NCBI RefSeq assembly: GCF_014202315.1 | Contig: NZ_JACHGN010000032.1 | Span: 1-64,000 of the forward strand | Source of the DNA: Thermocatellispora tengchongensis | GTDB lineage: Bacteria; Actinomycetota; Actinomycetes; Streptosporangiales; Streptosporangiaceae | Length of the DNA: 64,000 nt | Direction: 5' to 3' | Part shown: positions 35,806-44,562 of the stretch, piece after piece | How positions within the stretch are numbered: position 1 is the first letter of the stretch | How the letters are laid out: each line of letters starts with the position of its first letter | Translations under genes and position numbers: made by a program | Notes under the pieces: generated by a model | The model's database searches: none | What the model saw: only the letters and a program-made list of their open reading frames with translations | What the model was told of the DNA's origin: nothing

Positions 35806-36087
35806 CGCCGCCGCGGGCCGAGCCCGCTGCCGGGTCCCTGCCGCGGGACCCGCGCGGTGCGATCCGCCCGCCGCCCCGTCGTGATCCGGTGAACCGCCTC
35901 CTTTTCGGCGCGGAGCGGCATCGCGGAGCGATTTTCCCGATGCCGTGGAAAAGGTTGGGCGTTTCTTGGGATTACGGCCCTGTTCTCACGGGCACAACCC
36001 AGGCCCGTCCGCGGTCCCGCCGTCCTGCAATCTCCGGTGGGCCGCGGACGGGCCTGGGCCTGTTTCCACCCCCGGTACCGTGGGCCC
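35806..36087 (+). terminator. Intergenic region with a 17-bp hairpin (35998-36058)
   Basis: No gene is credible in these 282 bases. CCCAGGCCCGTCCGCGG (35998-36014) pairs perfectly with 36042-36058, enclosing a 27-base loop that has its own short CCCGCC/GGTGGG stem. It is followed by GCCTGTTTCC and lies 29 bases before the next start, so it could be a terminator for the hydrolase or a leader element of the metallopeptidase. Confidence 0.6.
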
Positions 36088-36885
36088 ATGCCACCCGTGC
36101 GCCGTCGCCTGGCGCTGTCCGGGCTGCTGGCCGTCGCCGCGGGCGCCGCGCTCACCGGGGCCGCACCGCCTGCCGCGCCCCCTGCGGGCATCGTCGTGTA
36201 CGGCGTGCACGCCCGGGTCACCGGGGCCGCCGGGGTGCCGCGCGCCCGGCTCGCCGAGATCGCCGCGGTCGCCGATCGGGCCCATGACACCGTGGCCGAG
36301 GTCTGGGGAGCGGTGCCGGTCCTGGTGGAGGTGCCCGCCACCAGGGAGCAGGCCACCCGGCTCGCCGGCACCCCCGCGCTGTGGGGCCTGGCCGCCGTCG
36401 CCACCGCCGACCGGGTCGTGATCGTCCCCGATGGCTTCTCCCGTCTGTCCGCCGCCGGCCGCCAGGTGGTGCTCACCCACGAGCTGACCCATGTGGCCAC
36501 CGGCGCCGCCACCGGCACCGGCCTGCCGCTGTGGCTCACCGAGGGGTTCGCCGACTACGTCGGCTACCGCGACTCCGGCATCCCGCTGCCCACCGCCGCC
36601 GCGGAGCTGGCCGCCGAGGTGCGCGCCGGCGTACTGCCGGGCTCCCTGCCCGCGGACGGCGACTTCCGGGCGGGTGCGGCGCGGCTGCCGCAGGCGTACG
36701 AGGCGGCCTGGCTCGCCTGCCACTACATCGCCCGCCGCTACGGCGAGGACGCCCTGGTGCGGCTGTACCGCGAGGCGCTGCGCCGCGGCGTGCCCGCCGC
36801 CCTGGGCACCCTGGGCCTGACCACGGCCACGCTCACCGCCCGCTGGCGCGTGTACGTGCGCGCCGCGCTCGGTCGCGCGGGATGA
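36088..36885 (+). CDS. Secreted gluzincin-type metallopeptidase
   Basis: 265 residues from ATG 36088; an in-frame upstream start overlaps the hairpin. A signal peptide or anchor (about 8-30) is followed by a domain with the zinc motif HELTH (His131, Glu132, His135) and a downstream Glu152 in LTEGFADYVGY, the gluzincin arrangement (peptidase MA-like). Substrate unknown. Followed after 86 bases by an M48 peptidase gene on the same strand. Confidence 0.85.
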   Translation: MPPVRRRLALSGLLAVAAGAALTGAAPPAAPPAGIVVYGVHARVTGAAGVPRARLAEIAAVADRAHDTVAEVWGAVPVLVEVPATREQATRLAGTPALWGLAAVATADRVVIVPDGFSRLSAAGRQVVLTHELTHVATGAATGTGLPLWLTEGFADYVGYRDSGIPLPTAAAELAAEVRAGVLPGSLPADGDFRAGAARLPQAYEAAWLACHYIARRYGEDALVRLYREALRRGVPAALGTLGLTTATLTARWRVYVRAALGRAG

Positions 36886-36971
36886 CCCCGCGCGACGGCC
36901 CCCGTAGGAGATGATTACCAGCGCGGGTGAAGGCGGCGGCGGGGGAGCCGGCCGCGGAACGGGGGGACTCA

Positions 36972-38324
36972 ATGCCGGGAGAGGCGACGGGCACGCGCGA
37001 CGAGCCGGGCACCGGGGGTGAGGACGTGCGCGAGACGCCCGAGGCCGGGGGCGGCGCGAGCCTGCGGGGGGCCGGCTGGGCGCTGGCCGGGCTCGGGGTG
37101 GTCATCGGGGCGGTGGCCTGGTTCAGCACGCCGTGGCGCACGCTGCCGGCCGGGGCGCCGCACGTCGCGCCCGATCCGGCGCGCGACTTCACCGCCGAGC
37201 AGATCGCCAGGGCCCGCGCCTTCGACGCGGCGCTCAGCGTGCCGTCGTACCTGTCGCTGGCGCTCACGCTGCTGGTCGCGGGCGTGCTTGTGGCGACCCC
37301 GGCCGGCGCGCTGCTCGCCGCCCGGCTGCGCGGCCCGTGGTGGGTGCGCGCCCTGTGCGCGGTCGCCGCGCTGACCGCGGTCACCGAGCTGCTGCGCTGG
37401 CCGCTCGGCATGTGGTACGAGTCGCGCCTGCGCGACTACGGCCTGTCGGTGCAGACCTGGGGGAGCTGGGCGGGCGACCGGCTCAAGAGCGCCGGCGTCG
37501 AGACCCTGCTCACCGCCGCCATGATCGTCGTGGTGATCGCGCTGGCGCGGCGGTTCGCCCGGTGGTGGATCCCGGCGGCGGCCGGCGCGTTCGCGCTGAC
37601 CGTGGCGGCCTCCTTCGTCTACCCGGTCGTGGTCGAGCCGCTGTTCAGCGACTTCACGCCGATGGCGCAGGGGCCGCTACGCCGCGACCTGCTCGCCATG
37701 GCCGAGCGCGACGGCGTGCCGGTGGAGGACGTGCTGGTCGCCGACGCCTCCCGCCGGACGACCGCGCTCAACGCGTACGTGTCCGGGTTCGGCGCGACGC
37801 GGCGCATCGTCGTGTACGACACGCTGCTCAAGGCGCCGCCGCGCGAGGTCGAGCTGGTCGTGGCGCACGAGCTGGGGCACGCCAAGCGTAACGACGTGCT
37901 GTACGGCACCCTGCTCGGGGCCCTGGGCGGCGCCGCCGGCGTCGTCCTGCTCCACCTGGTGACCTCGGCCGGCCCGGTACGCCGCCGCACCCGGGTGTCC
38001 TCGCTCGCCGATCCGCGCGCGGTCGGCCTGCTGATGGGCCTGATGACCCTGGGCGCGGTGCTGTCGGGGCCGGCGCAGAATGTGATCAGCAGGCACATCG
38101 AGGCGCGCGCCGACGCGCACGCGCTGGACCTGACCCGCGACCCGGCGACGTTCGTCGCCATGCAGAAGCGCCTGGCAATTACCAATATTTCCGACTTGTC
38201 GCCCGATGTCGTCGAATATGTCCTCTATGCCTCTCATCCTGCAACGCCGGAACGCATCGCCCTGGCCCGGTCATGGGCCCTGTTGAACCGCCTGCCCGCA
38301 CCGCCGGGGAACGCGGGTCCGTGA
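36972..38324 (+). CDS. M48 family membrane metallopeptidase (Ste24/HtpX-like)
   Basis: 450 residues from ATG 36972, with GGGGGGA upstream; an in-frame start 45 bases earlier is weaker. Multiple membrane helices (about 33-52, 90-115, 120-140, 175-195, 200-225, then 310-335 and 350-372). Catalytic motif HELGH (His299, Glu300, His303) with third ligand Glu377 in EARADAHAL. The length and PWRTLPAG/FVYPVVVEPLF sequence place it in the CAAX-protease Ste24-like group used for membrane-protein quality control. The end overlaps PimB by GTGA, coupling the two. Confidence 0.92.
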   Translation: MPGEATGTRDEPGTGGEDVRETPEAGGGASLRGAGWALAGLGVVIGAVAWFSTPWRTLPAGAPHVAPDPARDFTAEQIARARAFDAALSVPSYLSLALTLLVAGVLVATPAGALLAARLRGPWWVRALCAVAALTAVTELLRWPLGMWYESRLRDYGLSVQTWGSWAGDRLKSAGVETLLTAAMIVVVIALARRFARWWIPAAAGAFALTVAASFVYPVVVEPLFSDFTPMAQGPLRRDLLAMAERDGVPVEDVLVADASRRTTALNAYVSGFGATRRIVVYDTLLKAPPREVELVVAHELGHAKRNDVLYGTLLGALGGAAGVVLLHLVTSAGPVRRRTRVSSLADPRAVGLLMGLMTLGAVLSGPAQNVISRHIEARADAHALDLTRDPATFVAMQKRLAITNISDLSPDVVEYVLYASHPATPERIALARSWALLNRLPAPPGNAGP

Positions 38325-39433
38325 CCGGGCGGCGGGTTCTGTTCGTCACCAACGACTTCCCGCCCCGTGCCGGGGGCATCCAGGCGTTCGTGCACGGCCT
38401 GGCCGCCGGCAGGCCGCCCGAGACCGTCACCGTGTACGCGCCGCGCTGGCACGGCAGCGAGGCGTTCGACCGCCGTCAGCCCTTCACCGTCGTGCGCCAC
38501 CCCGGGCGGCTCATGCTGCCGGTGCCCCAGGTCGCCCGCCGCGCCGCCGCGCTGGTGGCCGAGCACGGCTGCGAGACCGTGGTGTTCGGCGCGGCGGCCC
38601 CGCTCGGCCTGATCGCTCCGGCGCTGCGCGCCGCGGGCGCGAGCCGGATCGTCATGCTGACCCACGGCCACGAGGGGTCCTGGGCGAGCACGCCGGGCGC
38701 GCGCGGCGTCCTGGCCAGGATCGGCCGGCACGCCGACGTCGTCACCTACCTGGGCGCCTACACCCGCCGCAGGCTGGCCCGCGTGATCCCCGAGGCCAAG
38801 CTGGTACGCCTCGCGCCCGGCGTGGACGCGGAGGTGTTCCGGCCCGGCGCGGGCGGCGTGGAGGTGCGCAAGCGGCTCGGCATCGGCGACCGCCCGGTGG
38901 TGGTGTGCGTCTCCCGCCTGGTGCCTCGCAAGGGCCAGGACATGCTGGTGCGCGCCTGGCCCGCCGTGCTGCGCGCCGTGCCCGACGCGGTGCTGCTGCT
39001 GGTCGGCGGCGGCCCGATCCGGGCCCGGCTGGAACGCGCGGCCCGCGCCCTGGGGGAGTCGGTGCGGATCACCGGCTCGGTGCCGTGGGGCTCGCTGCCG
39101 TCCTACTACGACGCCGGCGACGTGTTCGCCATGCCCTGCCGCACCCGGCTCGGCGGCATCGACGTCGAAGGGCTCGGCATCGTCTACCTGGAGGCGTCGG
39201 CCACCGGCCTGCCGGTCGTCGCGGGCTCCTCGGGCGGCGCGCCCGACGCCGTACGGCCCGGGGAGACGGGCGTGGTGGTGGACGGCACCTCGCCGGCCCG
39301 GATCGCCGAGGCCCTGGTCGCCCTGCTGTCCGACCCGGCCGCCGCCCGCGCCATGGGCGCCCGCGGGCGGGCCTGGATCGCCGAGGAGTGGACCTGGCGG
39401 CACGTCAACGCCCGCTTCGCCCGCCTGCTGTGA
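38321..39433 (+). CDS. pimB: GT4 mannosyltransferase PimB' type
   Basis: 370 residues from GTG 38321 in a GTGA overlap with the M48 gene. GT-B fold: N-terminal VLFVTNDFPPRAGGIQAFVHGL, C-terminal donor domain with VCVSRLVPRKGQDML and the E-x7-E motif in EGLGIVYLE. The best fit is the GDP-mannose-dependent enzyme adding the second mannose to phosphatidylinositol mannoside on the cytoplasmic face of the membrane. Neighbourhood agrees: fadD15, SRPBCC and PlsC genes nearby as around M. tuberculosis Rv2188c. Another GT4 acceptor cannot be excluded. Confidence 0.85.
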   Translation: MTGRRVLFVTNDFPPRAGGIQAFVHGLAAGRPPETVTVYAPRWHGSEAFDRRQPFTVVRHPGRLMLPVPQVARRAAALVAEHGCETVVFGAAAPLGLIAPALRAAGASRIVMLTHGHEGSWASTPGARGVLARIGRHADVVTYLGAYTRRRLARVIPEAKLVRLAPGVDAEVFRPGAGGVEVRKRLGIGDRPVVVCVSRLVPRKGQDMLVRAWPAVLRAVPDAVLLLVGGGPIRARLERAARALGESVRITGSVPWGSLPSYYDAGDVFAMPCRTRLGGIDVEGLGIVYLEASATGLPVVAGSSGGAPDAVRPGETGVVVDGTSPARIAEALVALLSDPAAARAMGARGRAWIAEEWTWRHVNARFARLL

Positions 39434-39479
39434 CCCGAGACCGACGAGCGGCAGCCGGGATCACTCGGATCGCTCGGGA

Positions 39480-39659
39480 TCAGTCGGGATCGCGCGGGTC
39501 GAGCAGGCGGGGCAGCGCGGCGAGCGTGGCCAGCCCGCCCGCGCCCGCGCTGAGCAGGGCCGTGGGCCACGACGCCCCCGCCGCCAGGGCGAGCGCGCAG
39601 GCGATGGCCGCGACGACGGTCGCGATGGTCAGACTGAGGAGCACGGGCACGGTGAACAT
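39480..39659 (-). CDS. Small two-helix membrane protein, 59 residues
   Basis: Reading the minus strand from ATG 39659 gives MFTVPVLLSLTIATVVAAIA continuing through CALALAAGASWPTALLSAGAG to LLDPRDPD and a TGA at 39482-39480. Two hydrophobic helices (about 4-28 and 33-50) with an Asp/Arg tail. AGGA lies five bases upstream of the ATG. Convergent with pimB. Codon third positions are nearly all G or C. I do not recognise a family; small size makes it easy to miss. Confidence 0.65.
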   Translation of the reverse strand: MFTVPVLLSLTIATVVAAIACALALAAGASWPTALLSAGAGGLATLAALPRLLDPRDPD

Positions 39660-39696
39660 GGCGTCCTACGGAAGGTGAACGACGGGGACAACGGTT

Positions 39697-39909
39697 TCAG
39701 CACGGCCTGCCGGAGGAGGGCTCGTCCAGGTGCGGGTCGGCCCAGAAGGCGATCAGCTCGTCCGCGCCGAGCCGGCCGGGCGGAGTCCCCGGCGGGATGC
39801 GGCCGCTGCGCAGGGCCCAGGTGGTGACGAGCAGGATCAGCAACAGGTCGTCGTCACCGATCCGTCCCTCGGTCTCCAGCAGGGTGTACGCGGGTGCGAA
39901 GCACAGCAT
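39697..39909 (-). CDS. Small acidic hypothetical protein, 70 residues
   Basis: From ATG 39909: an amphipathic start MLCFAPAYTLLETEG, then RIGDDDLLLILLVTTWALRSG, which is a hydrophobic helix with an acidic cap, and a Pro/Gly-rich acidic tail ending SSGRPC. The ribosome binding site is weak (GACGAGA). Longer in-frame starts up to 40176 give no recognisable sequence. Function unknown; it sits 37 bases upstream, on the same strand, of the 59-residue membrane protein. Confidence 0.5.
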   Translation of the reverse strand: MLCFAPAYTLLETEGRIGDDDLLLILLVTTWALRSGRIPPGTPPGRLGADELIAFWADPHLDEPSSGRPC

Positions 39910-40269
39910 CGAATCTCGTCTCGGCGTCGTCCGGCAGGCGTGCGCTCCAACCATGCGGCCCCACCGGCCCCAGCGCCACCGCACCCAACATCTCCGGACG
40001 AACCAGGAAGCTCCGGAAAGCCCCGTCCTACCCCGCAAACACCCAGAATCCCGGTCTACTTCCGCGTCTCCGCCATTCCGGTAAGGGGCGCGGGGGACAT
40101 CCGAGTATGTCCGAGGTGTTCCGGAATTCCACCTCTGGTGGCGCTTCCTCCCTCCGGACGCAGCCGGAATCTCCATTCCTGCCCGGCTTGCGAGGCATCA
40201 GTGGGACCATTGCTGCCGAAAAACATGAAAGTGATTAGGCAACCCCTCATCTGTGGACGCGTTGGAGCC
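39910..40269. promoter_or_regulatory. Intergenic region with two nested inverted repeats
   Basis: 360 bases with lower GC than the flanking genes and no credible gene. GGACAT-CCGAGT-ATGTCC (40095-40112) is a perfect inverted repeat and is followed directly by GAGGTG (40113-40118)/CACCTC (40130-40135) around TTCCGGAATTC. Together they make a plausible tandem operator for the HTH gene at 40270 or the small divergent genes. Confidence 0.45.
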
Positions 40270-41232
40270 ATGGACGAAGAAGATCGCAGAGCCGCACGGA
40301 GCAGGTTCGTCGCGCAGCTCAACGAGCTGCGCAGCCGGGCCGGGGCGCCTTCCCTGCCCATGCTGGAGAAACTGTCGGAGCGGGCGCGGCAGCAGGGCCA
40401 CCAGCGCAGGGTGCTGGCCAAGAGCACCACCCACGACATACTCGCCGGCAGGCGGGCCCAGGTGCCGGAATGGCCGTGGGTCATGTCCTTCGTGCTCACC
40501 TGCCAGGAGGCCGCCGAGATGAACGGGCTCGACCCGGCCGCGCTCGGCTCCGTGCACGACTGGCTCGCCCGCTGGTCCGTCGCCCGCGGTGAGGCGCCGG
40601 ACCCGTCCCCGGGCCTCGGCGGCCACCCCGCAACGCTGTCCGGCGGGCACCACCCTGCCACGCCGCCCGCCGGCCGCCAAGGTGCGGCGCCGCCGCCGGG
40701 CCCTGAGAGCGCGCCGCAGCCCGAGCCGCCGGCGTACCTGGAGCGGTACGGCAGGACCGGGGTACGGCTGCTGCGCCACGCCCGCGCCGGGAGCGCCGAG
40801 GCGTGCTTCCAGCTCGGCATCATCACGCTGCTCGACGGGCCGCCGGACGCCGCGGGGGAGTGGCTGCGGCGCGCGGTGGCGGCCGGGCACGGCAACGCCG
40901 CGCTCCTGCTCGCCCGGGAGGACCGCGCCGCACTCGCCGCCGAGCTGGCCTGCCAGTACGGCCGGGAGTACGCGGCCTACGGCGAGCGCAAGGCGTATCT
41001 CGCCCAGTTCTACTACCGCCTCGCCGCCGAGCACGGCCACGAGGAGGCGCGCGACCTGCTCGCCGCTCTCACCGCCCGCCTCGGCGCCCCGGCCGCCGCC
41101 GAACCCGTGCGCCGCGGCGCGTACGAGCTGCCCCTGGCCGCGCCCGTGGACGAGTCCAGCGATCCGGTCGGCCTGCCCGACTGGGTGGTGCGGATGTACC
41201 TGAAGGACCTGGACGGCACCGGCCAGGAGTAG
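40270..41232 (+). CDS. HTH protein with Sel1/TPR-like repeats
   Basis: 320 residues from ATG 40270 (GGAG close upstream). The N-terminal 100 residues (FVAQLNELRSRAGAPSLPMLEKLSERARQQ..RRVLAKSTTHDILAGRRAQVPEWPWVMSFVLTCQ) match the actinomycete HTH type in which a Ser-Thr recognition helix precedes L-A-G-R-R. A Pro/Gly-rich linker (about 110-155) leads to Sel1/TPR-like helices (GSAEACFQLGIITLLDG..AGEWLRRAVAAGHGNAALLLA; YRLAAEHGHEEARDLLAAL). Such proteins are common in antibiotic-producing actinomycetes; role unknown. Its last codons are made of a 17-bp repeat shared with the fadD end. Confidence 0.72.
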   Translation: MDEEDRRAARSRFVAQLNELRSRAGAPSLPMLEKLSERARQQGHQRRVLAKSTTHDILAGRRAQVPEWPWVMSFVLTCQEAAEMNGLDPAALGSVHDWLARWSVARGEAPDPSPGLGGHPATLSGGHHPATPPAGRQGAAPPPGPESAPQPEPPAYLERYGRTGVRLLRHARAGSAEACFQLGIITLLDGPPDAAGEWLRRAVAAGHGNAALLLAREDRAALAAELACQYGREYAAYGERKAYLAQFYYRLAAEHGHEEARDLLAALTARLGAPAAAEPVRRGAYELPLAAPVDESSDPVGLPDWVVRMYLKDLDGTGQE

Positions 41233-41301
41233 AGACCGGCCAGGAGCAGCAGCGGTCTGGAGCGGAGACCGGCCCGGAGCAGAGACCGGTCAGGAGTAGA
41301 G
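41218..41301. repeat. Five 17-bp tandem repeats spanning two convergent stop codons
   Basis: Unit ACCGGCCAGGAGTAGAG at 41218, with variants at 41235, 41252, 41268 and 41285 (spacing 17, 17, 16, 17). The first contains the TAG of the HTH/Sel1 gene and the last contains the stop of the acyl-CoA synthetase gene (TGA, minus strand). The 57-base gap is thus wholly repeat-derived. Confidence 0.85.
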
Positions 41302-43080
41302 GGAGTCGATCTCCTTGGCGAAGTCGCGCATGACCAGGTTGCGCTTGACCTTCAGCGTGGGCGTCAGGTGCCCCGACTCCTCGGTCATGTCGCTTTCGAG
41401 CACCACGAACTTCTTGATGCTCTCGGCCCTGGAGACCGTGCGGTTGGCGTTGTCGACGGCCTTCTGCACCTCGGCCAGGATCGCCGGGTCGTGGGCCAGC
41501 TCCGCCAGGGTGGCCGAGCCCTTGCCGTTGGCCGCCTTCCACTGCTCCAGCGCCTCGGGGTCGAGCGTGACGATGGCCGCCACGAACGGCCGGTCGTCGC
41601 CGACCACCATCGCCTGGCTGACCAGCGGGTGGGCGCGGATGACGTCCTCCAGCGGCGCCGGCGCGATGTTCTTGCCGCCCGCGGTGACCAGGATCTCCTT
41701 CTTCCGGCCGGTGATCCGCAGGTAGCCGTCGGCGTCGATCTCGCCGACGTCGCCGGTGCGGAACCAGCCGTCCTCGAAGACCTCGGCGGTGGCCTCGTCG
41801 TTGTTCCAGTAGCCGGCGAAGATGTGCCGGCCCCTGACCAGGACCTCGCCGTCCTCGCCGATCTTGAGGGACACACCGGGCAGCGGCTTGCCCACGGTGC
41901 CGATCTTGTTGGCGCCGGGCATGTTCACCGTGGACGGCGCGGAGGTCTCGGTCAGCCCGTAGCCCTCGAACACCTCGATGCCGATGCCCCGGAAGAAGTG
42001 GCCGAGCCGCTCGCCGAGCGCCGACCCGCCGCACACCGCGGCCGACAGCGCCCCGCCGGTGGCCGCGCGCAGCTTGGCGTACACCAGCCGGTCGAACACC
42101 GCCCGCTTCACCCGCACGCCCAGGCCCGCGCCGCCGGAGGACTCCGCGCGGCTCCACGCGATGGCGGTGTCCACCGCGGCGTGGAAGATGCGGCCCTTGC
42201 CCTCGGCGGACGCCTTCTGCTCGGCGGTGTTGTAGACCTTCTCGAACACCCGGGGCACGCCGAGCAGGAACGTCGGCTTGAACGACTGGAGGTCGGGGGC
42301 GACGTTCTTCATGTTGGGCGTGTGCCCGATGACCGTGCCGGTCTCGATCAGCACGATCTGGATCAGCCGGGCGAAGCTGTGCGCGAGCGGCAGGAACAGC
42401 AGCGCGGCCCGGCCGCGTACCTCGAAGAGCTGCTCCAGCGGCCCCGCGATCACGTTGCGCGCGGTGAACAGCAGGTTGTCGTGGGTGAGCTTGCACCCCT
42501 TGGGCCGCCCGGTGGTGCCGGAGGTGTAGATGATGGTGGCCAGGTCGGCGCCGCCCCGCGCCGTGCGCCGCTCGGTCACGGTCTCGTCGGCGACCTCCGA
42601 CCCGGCCGCGGCCAGGTCGTCCAGGGCGCCCGTCTCCAGGCACCACACGTCCTTGACCTCGGGCAGGTCGCCCAGCACCTGGCGTACGGACTCCTCGTGC
42701 GCGGGCGTCTCGACGAAGATCCGGGTGGCCCCGCTGTCGGACAGGATCCAGGCGATCTGGTCGGGGGAGGAGGTCTCGTAGATCGGCACGCTGACGCCGC
42801 CGGCGGCCCAGATCGCGTAGTCGGCGACGGTCCACTCGTAGCGGGTGCGCGACATCAGCGCCACGCGGTCGCCCGGCTCGACGCCGGCCGCGATCAGCCC
42901 CTTCGCCACCCCGGCCACCTGGTCGCGGAACTCCCGCGCGGTGACCGCCGCCCACTCGGCGCCGGTCTTGCGCCGGATGATCACCATGCCGGGGTCGTCG
43001 TCCGCCCGCTCGAACACCGTATCGGTGCAGTTGGCCGTGGCGGGGACGTCGACCAGCGTGGGGACGGAGTACTCGCGCAC
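41290..43080 (-). CDS. fadD15: Long-chain acyl-CoA synthetase (FadD15 type)
   Basis: 596 residues from GTG 43080, with GAGGAG six bases upstream; an in-frame start 18 bases earlier is weaker. ANL-superfamily ligase: P-loop YTSGTTGRPKG (185-195), GYGLTETSA, GDVGEIDADGYLRITGRKKEI with the hinge, and catalytic Lys in the C-terminal subdomain. It activates long-chain fatty acids to acyl-CoA for lipid synthesis or degradation. It follows pimB in mycobacterial gene order (Rv2187 by memory). Convergent with the HTH/Sel1 gene over the repeat array. Confidence 0.93.
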   Translation of the reverse strand: MREYSVPTLVDVPATANCTDTVFERADDDPGMVIIRRKTGAEWAAVTAREFRDQVAGVAKGLIAAGVEPGDRVALMSRTRYEWTVADYAIWAAGGVSVPIYETSSPDQIAWILSDSGATRIFVETPAHEESVRQVLGDLPEVKDVWCLETGALDDLAAAGSEVADETVTERRTARGGADLATIIYTSGTTGRPKGCKLTHDNLLFTARNVIAGPLEQLFEVRGRAALLFLPLAHSFARLIQIVLIETGTVIGHTPNMKNVAPDLQSFKPTFLLGVPRVFEKVYNTAEQKASAEGKGRIFHAAVDTAIAWSRAESSGGAGLGVRVKRAVFDRLVYAKLRAATGGALSAAVCGGSALGERLGHFFRGIGIEVFEGYGLTETSAPSTVNMPGANKIGTVGKPLPGVSLKIGEDGEVLVRGRHIFAGYWNNDEATAEVFEDGWFRTGDVGEIDADGYLRITGRKKEILVTAGGKNIAPAPLEDVIRAHPLVSQAMVVGDDRPFVAAIVTLDPEALEQWKAANGKGSATLAELAHDPAILAEVQKAVDNANRTVSRAESIKKFVVLESDMTEESGHLTPTLKVKRNLVMRDFAKEIDSLYS

Positions 43081-43275
43081 TGTCGCTCCTCGGTGCACGT
43101 CGGGCCGGACTTCGTGTCCCGCGGGTGGTCAGGACGCTATCGCGTCGGGTTACGCATGGGTAGGGTCCGTCACAGAGGCGTTACCCGGCCTGTTCACGGT
43201 ATCAGCCGGCGGGCCGCGGCCCCGGGCGCCACGGTCAAGCGCTCGTCCGGTTACCGGCCGGTTAGGATTTGCGCC

Positions 43276-44043
43276 ATGCGGGTGCATGTCGTGAGCGATG
43301 TCCACGGGCGGGCCGACGCCCTGGCCCGCGCGGGCGAGGGGGCCGACGCGCTGATCTGTCTCGGCGACCTGATCCTGTTCATCGACTACGACGACCACTC
43401 CCAGGGCATCTTCCCCGCCCTGTTCGGCGCCGAACGCGCGGCGGCCTTCATCGGGCTGCGCACCGCGGGCCGCTTCGAGGAGGCCAGGGCGATGTCGGCG
43501 GAGCTGTGGGCCGGGCTCGGCGGCGACCCGCGCGAGCACATCGAGCGCATGGTCCGCCACCAGTACGCCGAGATCTTCGCCGCCATGCCCACCCCCGCCT
43601 ACATGACCTACGGCAACGTGGACATCCCGCGCTTCTGGCCCGACTTCGTCCGCGAGGGCCACCACGTCCTCGACGGCGAGGTGGCCGAGATCGGCGGCCT
43701 GCGGGTCGGCTTCGTGGGCGGCGGGCTGCGCACGCGCTACCGCACCCCCTACGAGCTGGACGACGAGGAGTACGCCGCCAAGGTCGAGGCCCTGGGGGAG
43801 GTGGACGTGCTGTGCTGCCACATCCCGCCCGCCGTGCCCGAGCTGCTGTACGACGTGGTGGCCCGCCGCTTCGAGCGCGGCAGCGAGGCCACCCTGGAGG
43901 CGATCCGGCGCACCCAGCCGCGCTACGCCCTGTTCGGCCACGTGCACCAGCCCCTGGCGGCCCGCACCAGGATCGGCCGCACCGAGTGCGTCAACGTCGG
44001 CCACTTCCGCGCCCGCGGCACCCCGTTCGCGCTGGAGTGGTGA
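43276..44043 (+). CDS. Metallophosphoesterase
   Basis: 255 residues from ATG 43276. Calcineurin-like phosphoesterase motifs: DVH (Asp8, His10), GDLI (Asp31), GNVD (Asn114, with Val in place of the usual His), CCHIPP and GHVHQP. The GNHD-to-GNVD change removes a residue that often acts as general acid, as in some YfcE-like enzymes. Substrate unknown; divergent from fadD15, so a lipid phosphate is conceivable. The preceding 195 bases contain a CCGGTTACCGGCCGGTTAGG direct repeat. Confidence 0.85.
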   Translation: MRVHVVSDVHGRADALARAGEGADALICLGDLILFIDYDDHSQGIFPALFGAERAAAFIGLRTAGRFEEARAMSAELWAGLGGDPREHIERMVRHQYAEIFAAMPTPAYMTYGNVDIPRFWPDFVREGHHVLDGEVAEIGGLRVGFVGGGLRTRYRTPYELDDEEYAAKVEALGEVDVLCCHIPPAVPELLYDVVARRFERGSEATLEAIRRTQPRYALFGHVHQPLAARTRIGRTECVNVGHFRARGTPFALEW

Positions 44044-44124
44044 CCGCCGCACCCGCGCCCCGCCCGCGCACACCCGGCGCGCCGCGCAGTGCGCGCCGAG
44101 TTCCGATGCGAGTACGGTAAGCCC

Positions 44125-44562
44125 ATGGCTGATCGCACCACCTCCAGCATCACGATCGAGGCCGACCGGGCGAGCGTCCTCGCGGTGATCGCCGACTTCC
44201 CCTCCTACCCCGAGTGGGCCGGTCAGGTGAAGGTCGCGGAGGTCCTCGGCACCGGCCAGGACGGGCGTGCGTCCGAGGTCAGGTTCGTGCTCGACGCCGG
44301 GGTGATCAGCGACGAGTACGTGCTCGGCTACGAGTGGCACGACGACGAGCGCGTCGAGTGGCGCGTCGTGCGCTCCGGCAAGATGGTCGCCGAGCTGACC
44401 GGGAGCTACCGCCTGGCCGACGTGGGCGGCGGCACCGAGGTGACCTACGAACTGACCGTGGACCTCAAGGTGCCCATGATCGGCATGATCAAGCGCCGGG
44501 CCGAGAAGGTGATCGTCGACACCGCCCTGAAAGGGCTGAAGCGACGCGTCGAGGCCGCGTGA
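44125..44562 (+). CDS. SRPBCC (polyketide cyclase/START-like) protein
   Basis: 145 residues from ATG 44125. The helix-grip fold signature is visible: SSITIEADRASVLAVIADFPSYPEWAGQVKVAEVL at the start and GSYRLADVGGGTEVTYELTVDL, then a C-terminal helix MIGMIKRRAEKVIVDTALKGLKRRV. The mycobacterial equivalent is TB16.3 (Rv2185c, by memory), and the gene is always followed by the ArsA-like ATPase. It probably binds a hydrophobic ligand. Its stop overlaps the next GTG by four bases, so the pair is coupled. Confidence 0.88.
   Translation: MADRTTSSITIEADRASVLAVIADFPSYPEWAGQVKVAEVLGTGQDGRASEVRFVLDAGVISDEYVLGYEWHDDERVEWRVVRSGKMVAELTGSYRLADVGGGTEVTYELTVDLKVPMIGMIKRRAEKVIVDTALKGLKRRVEAA

Noticed and set aside
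39730-40269. Upstream extension of the HTH/Sel1 frame by 180 codons
   Set aside because: The added residues are low-complexity and overlap two inverted repeats; homologous sequence begins at the ATG 40270 region.
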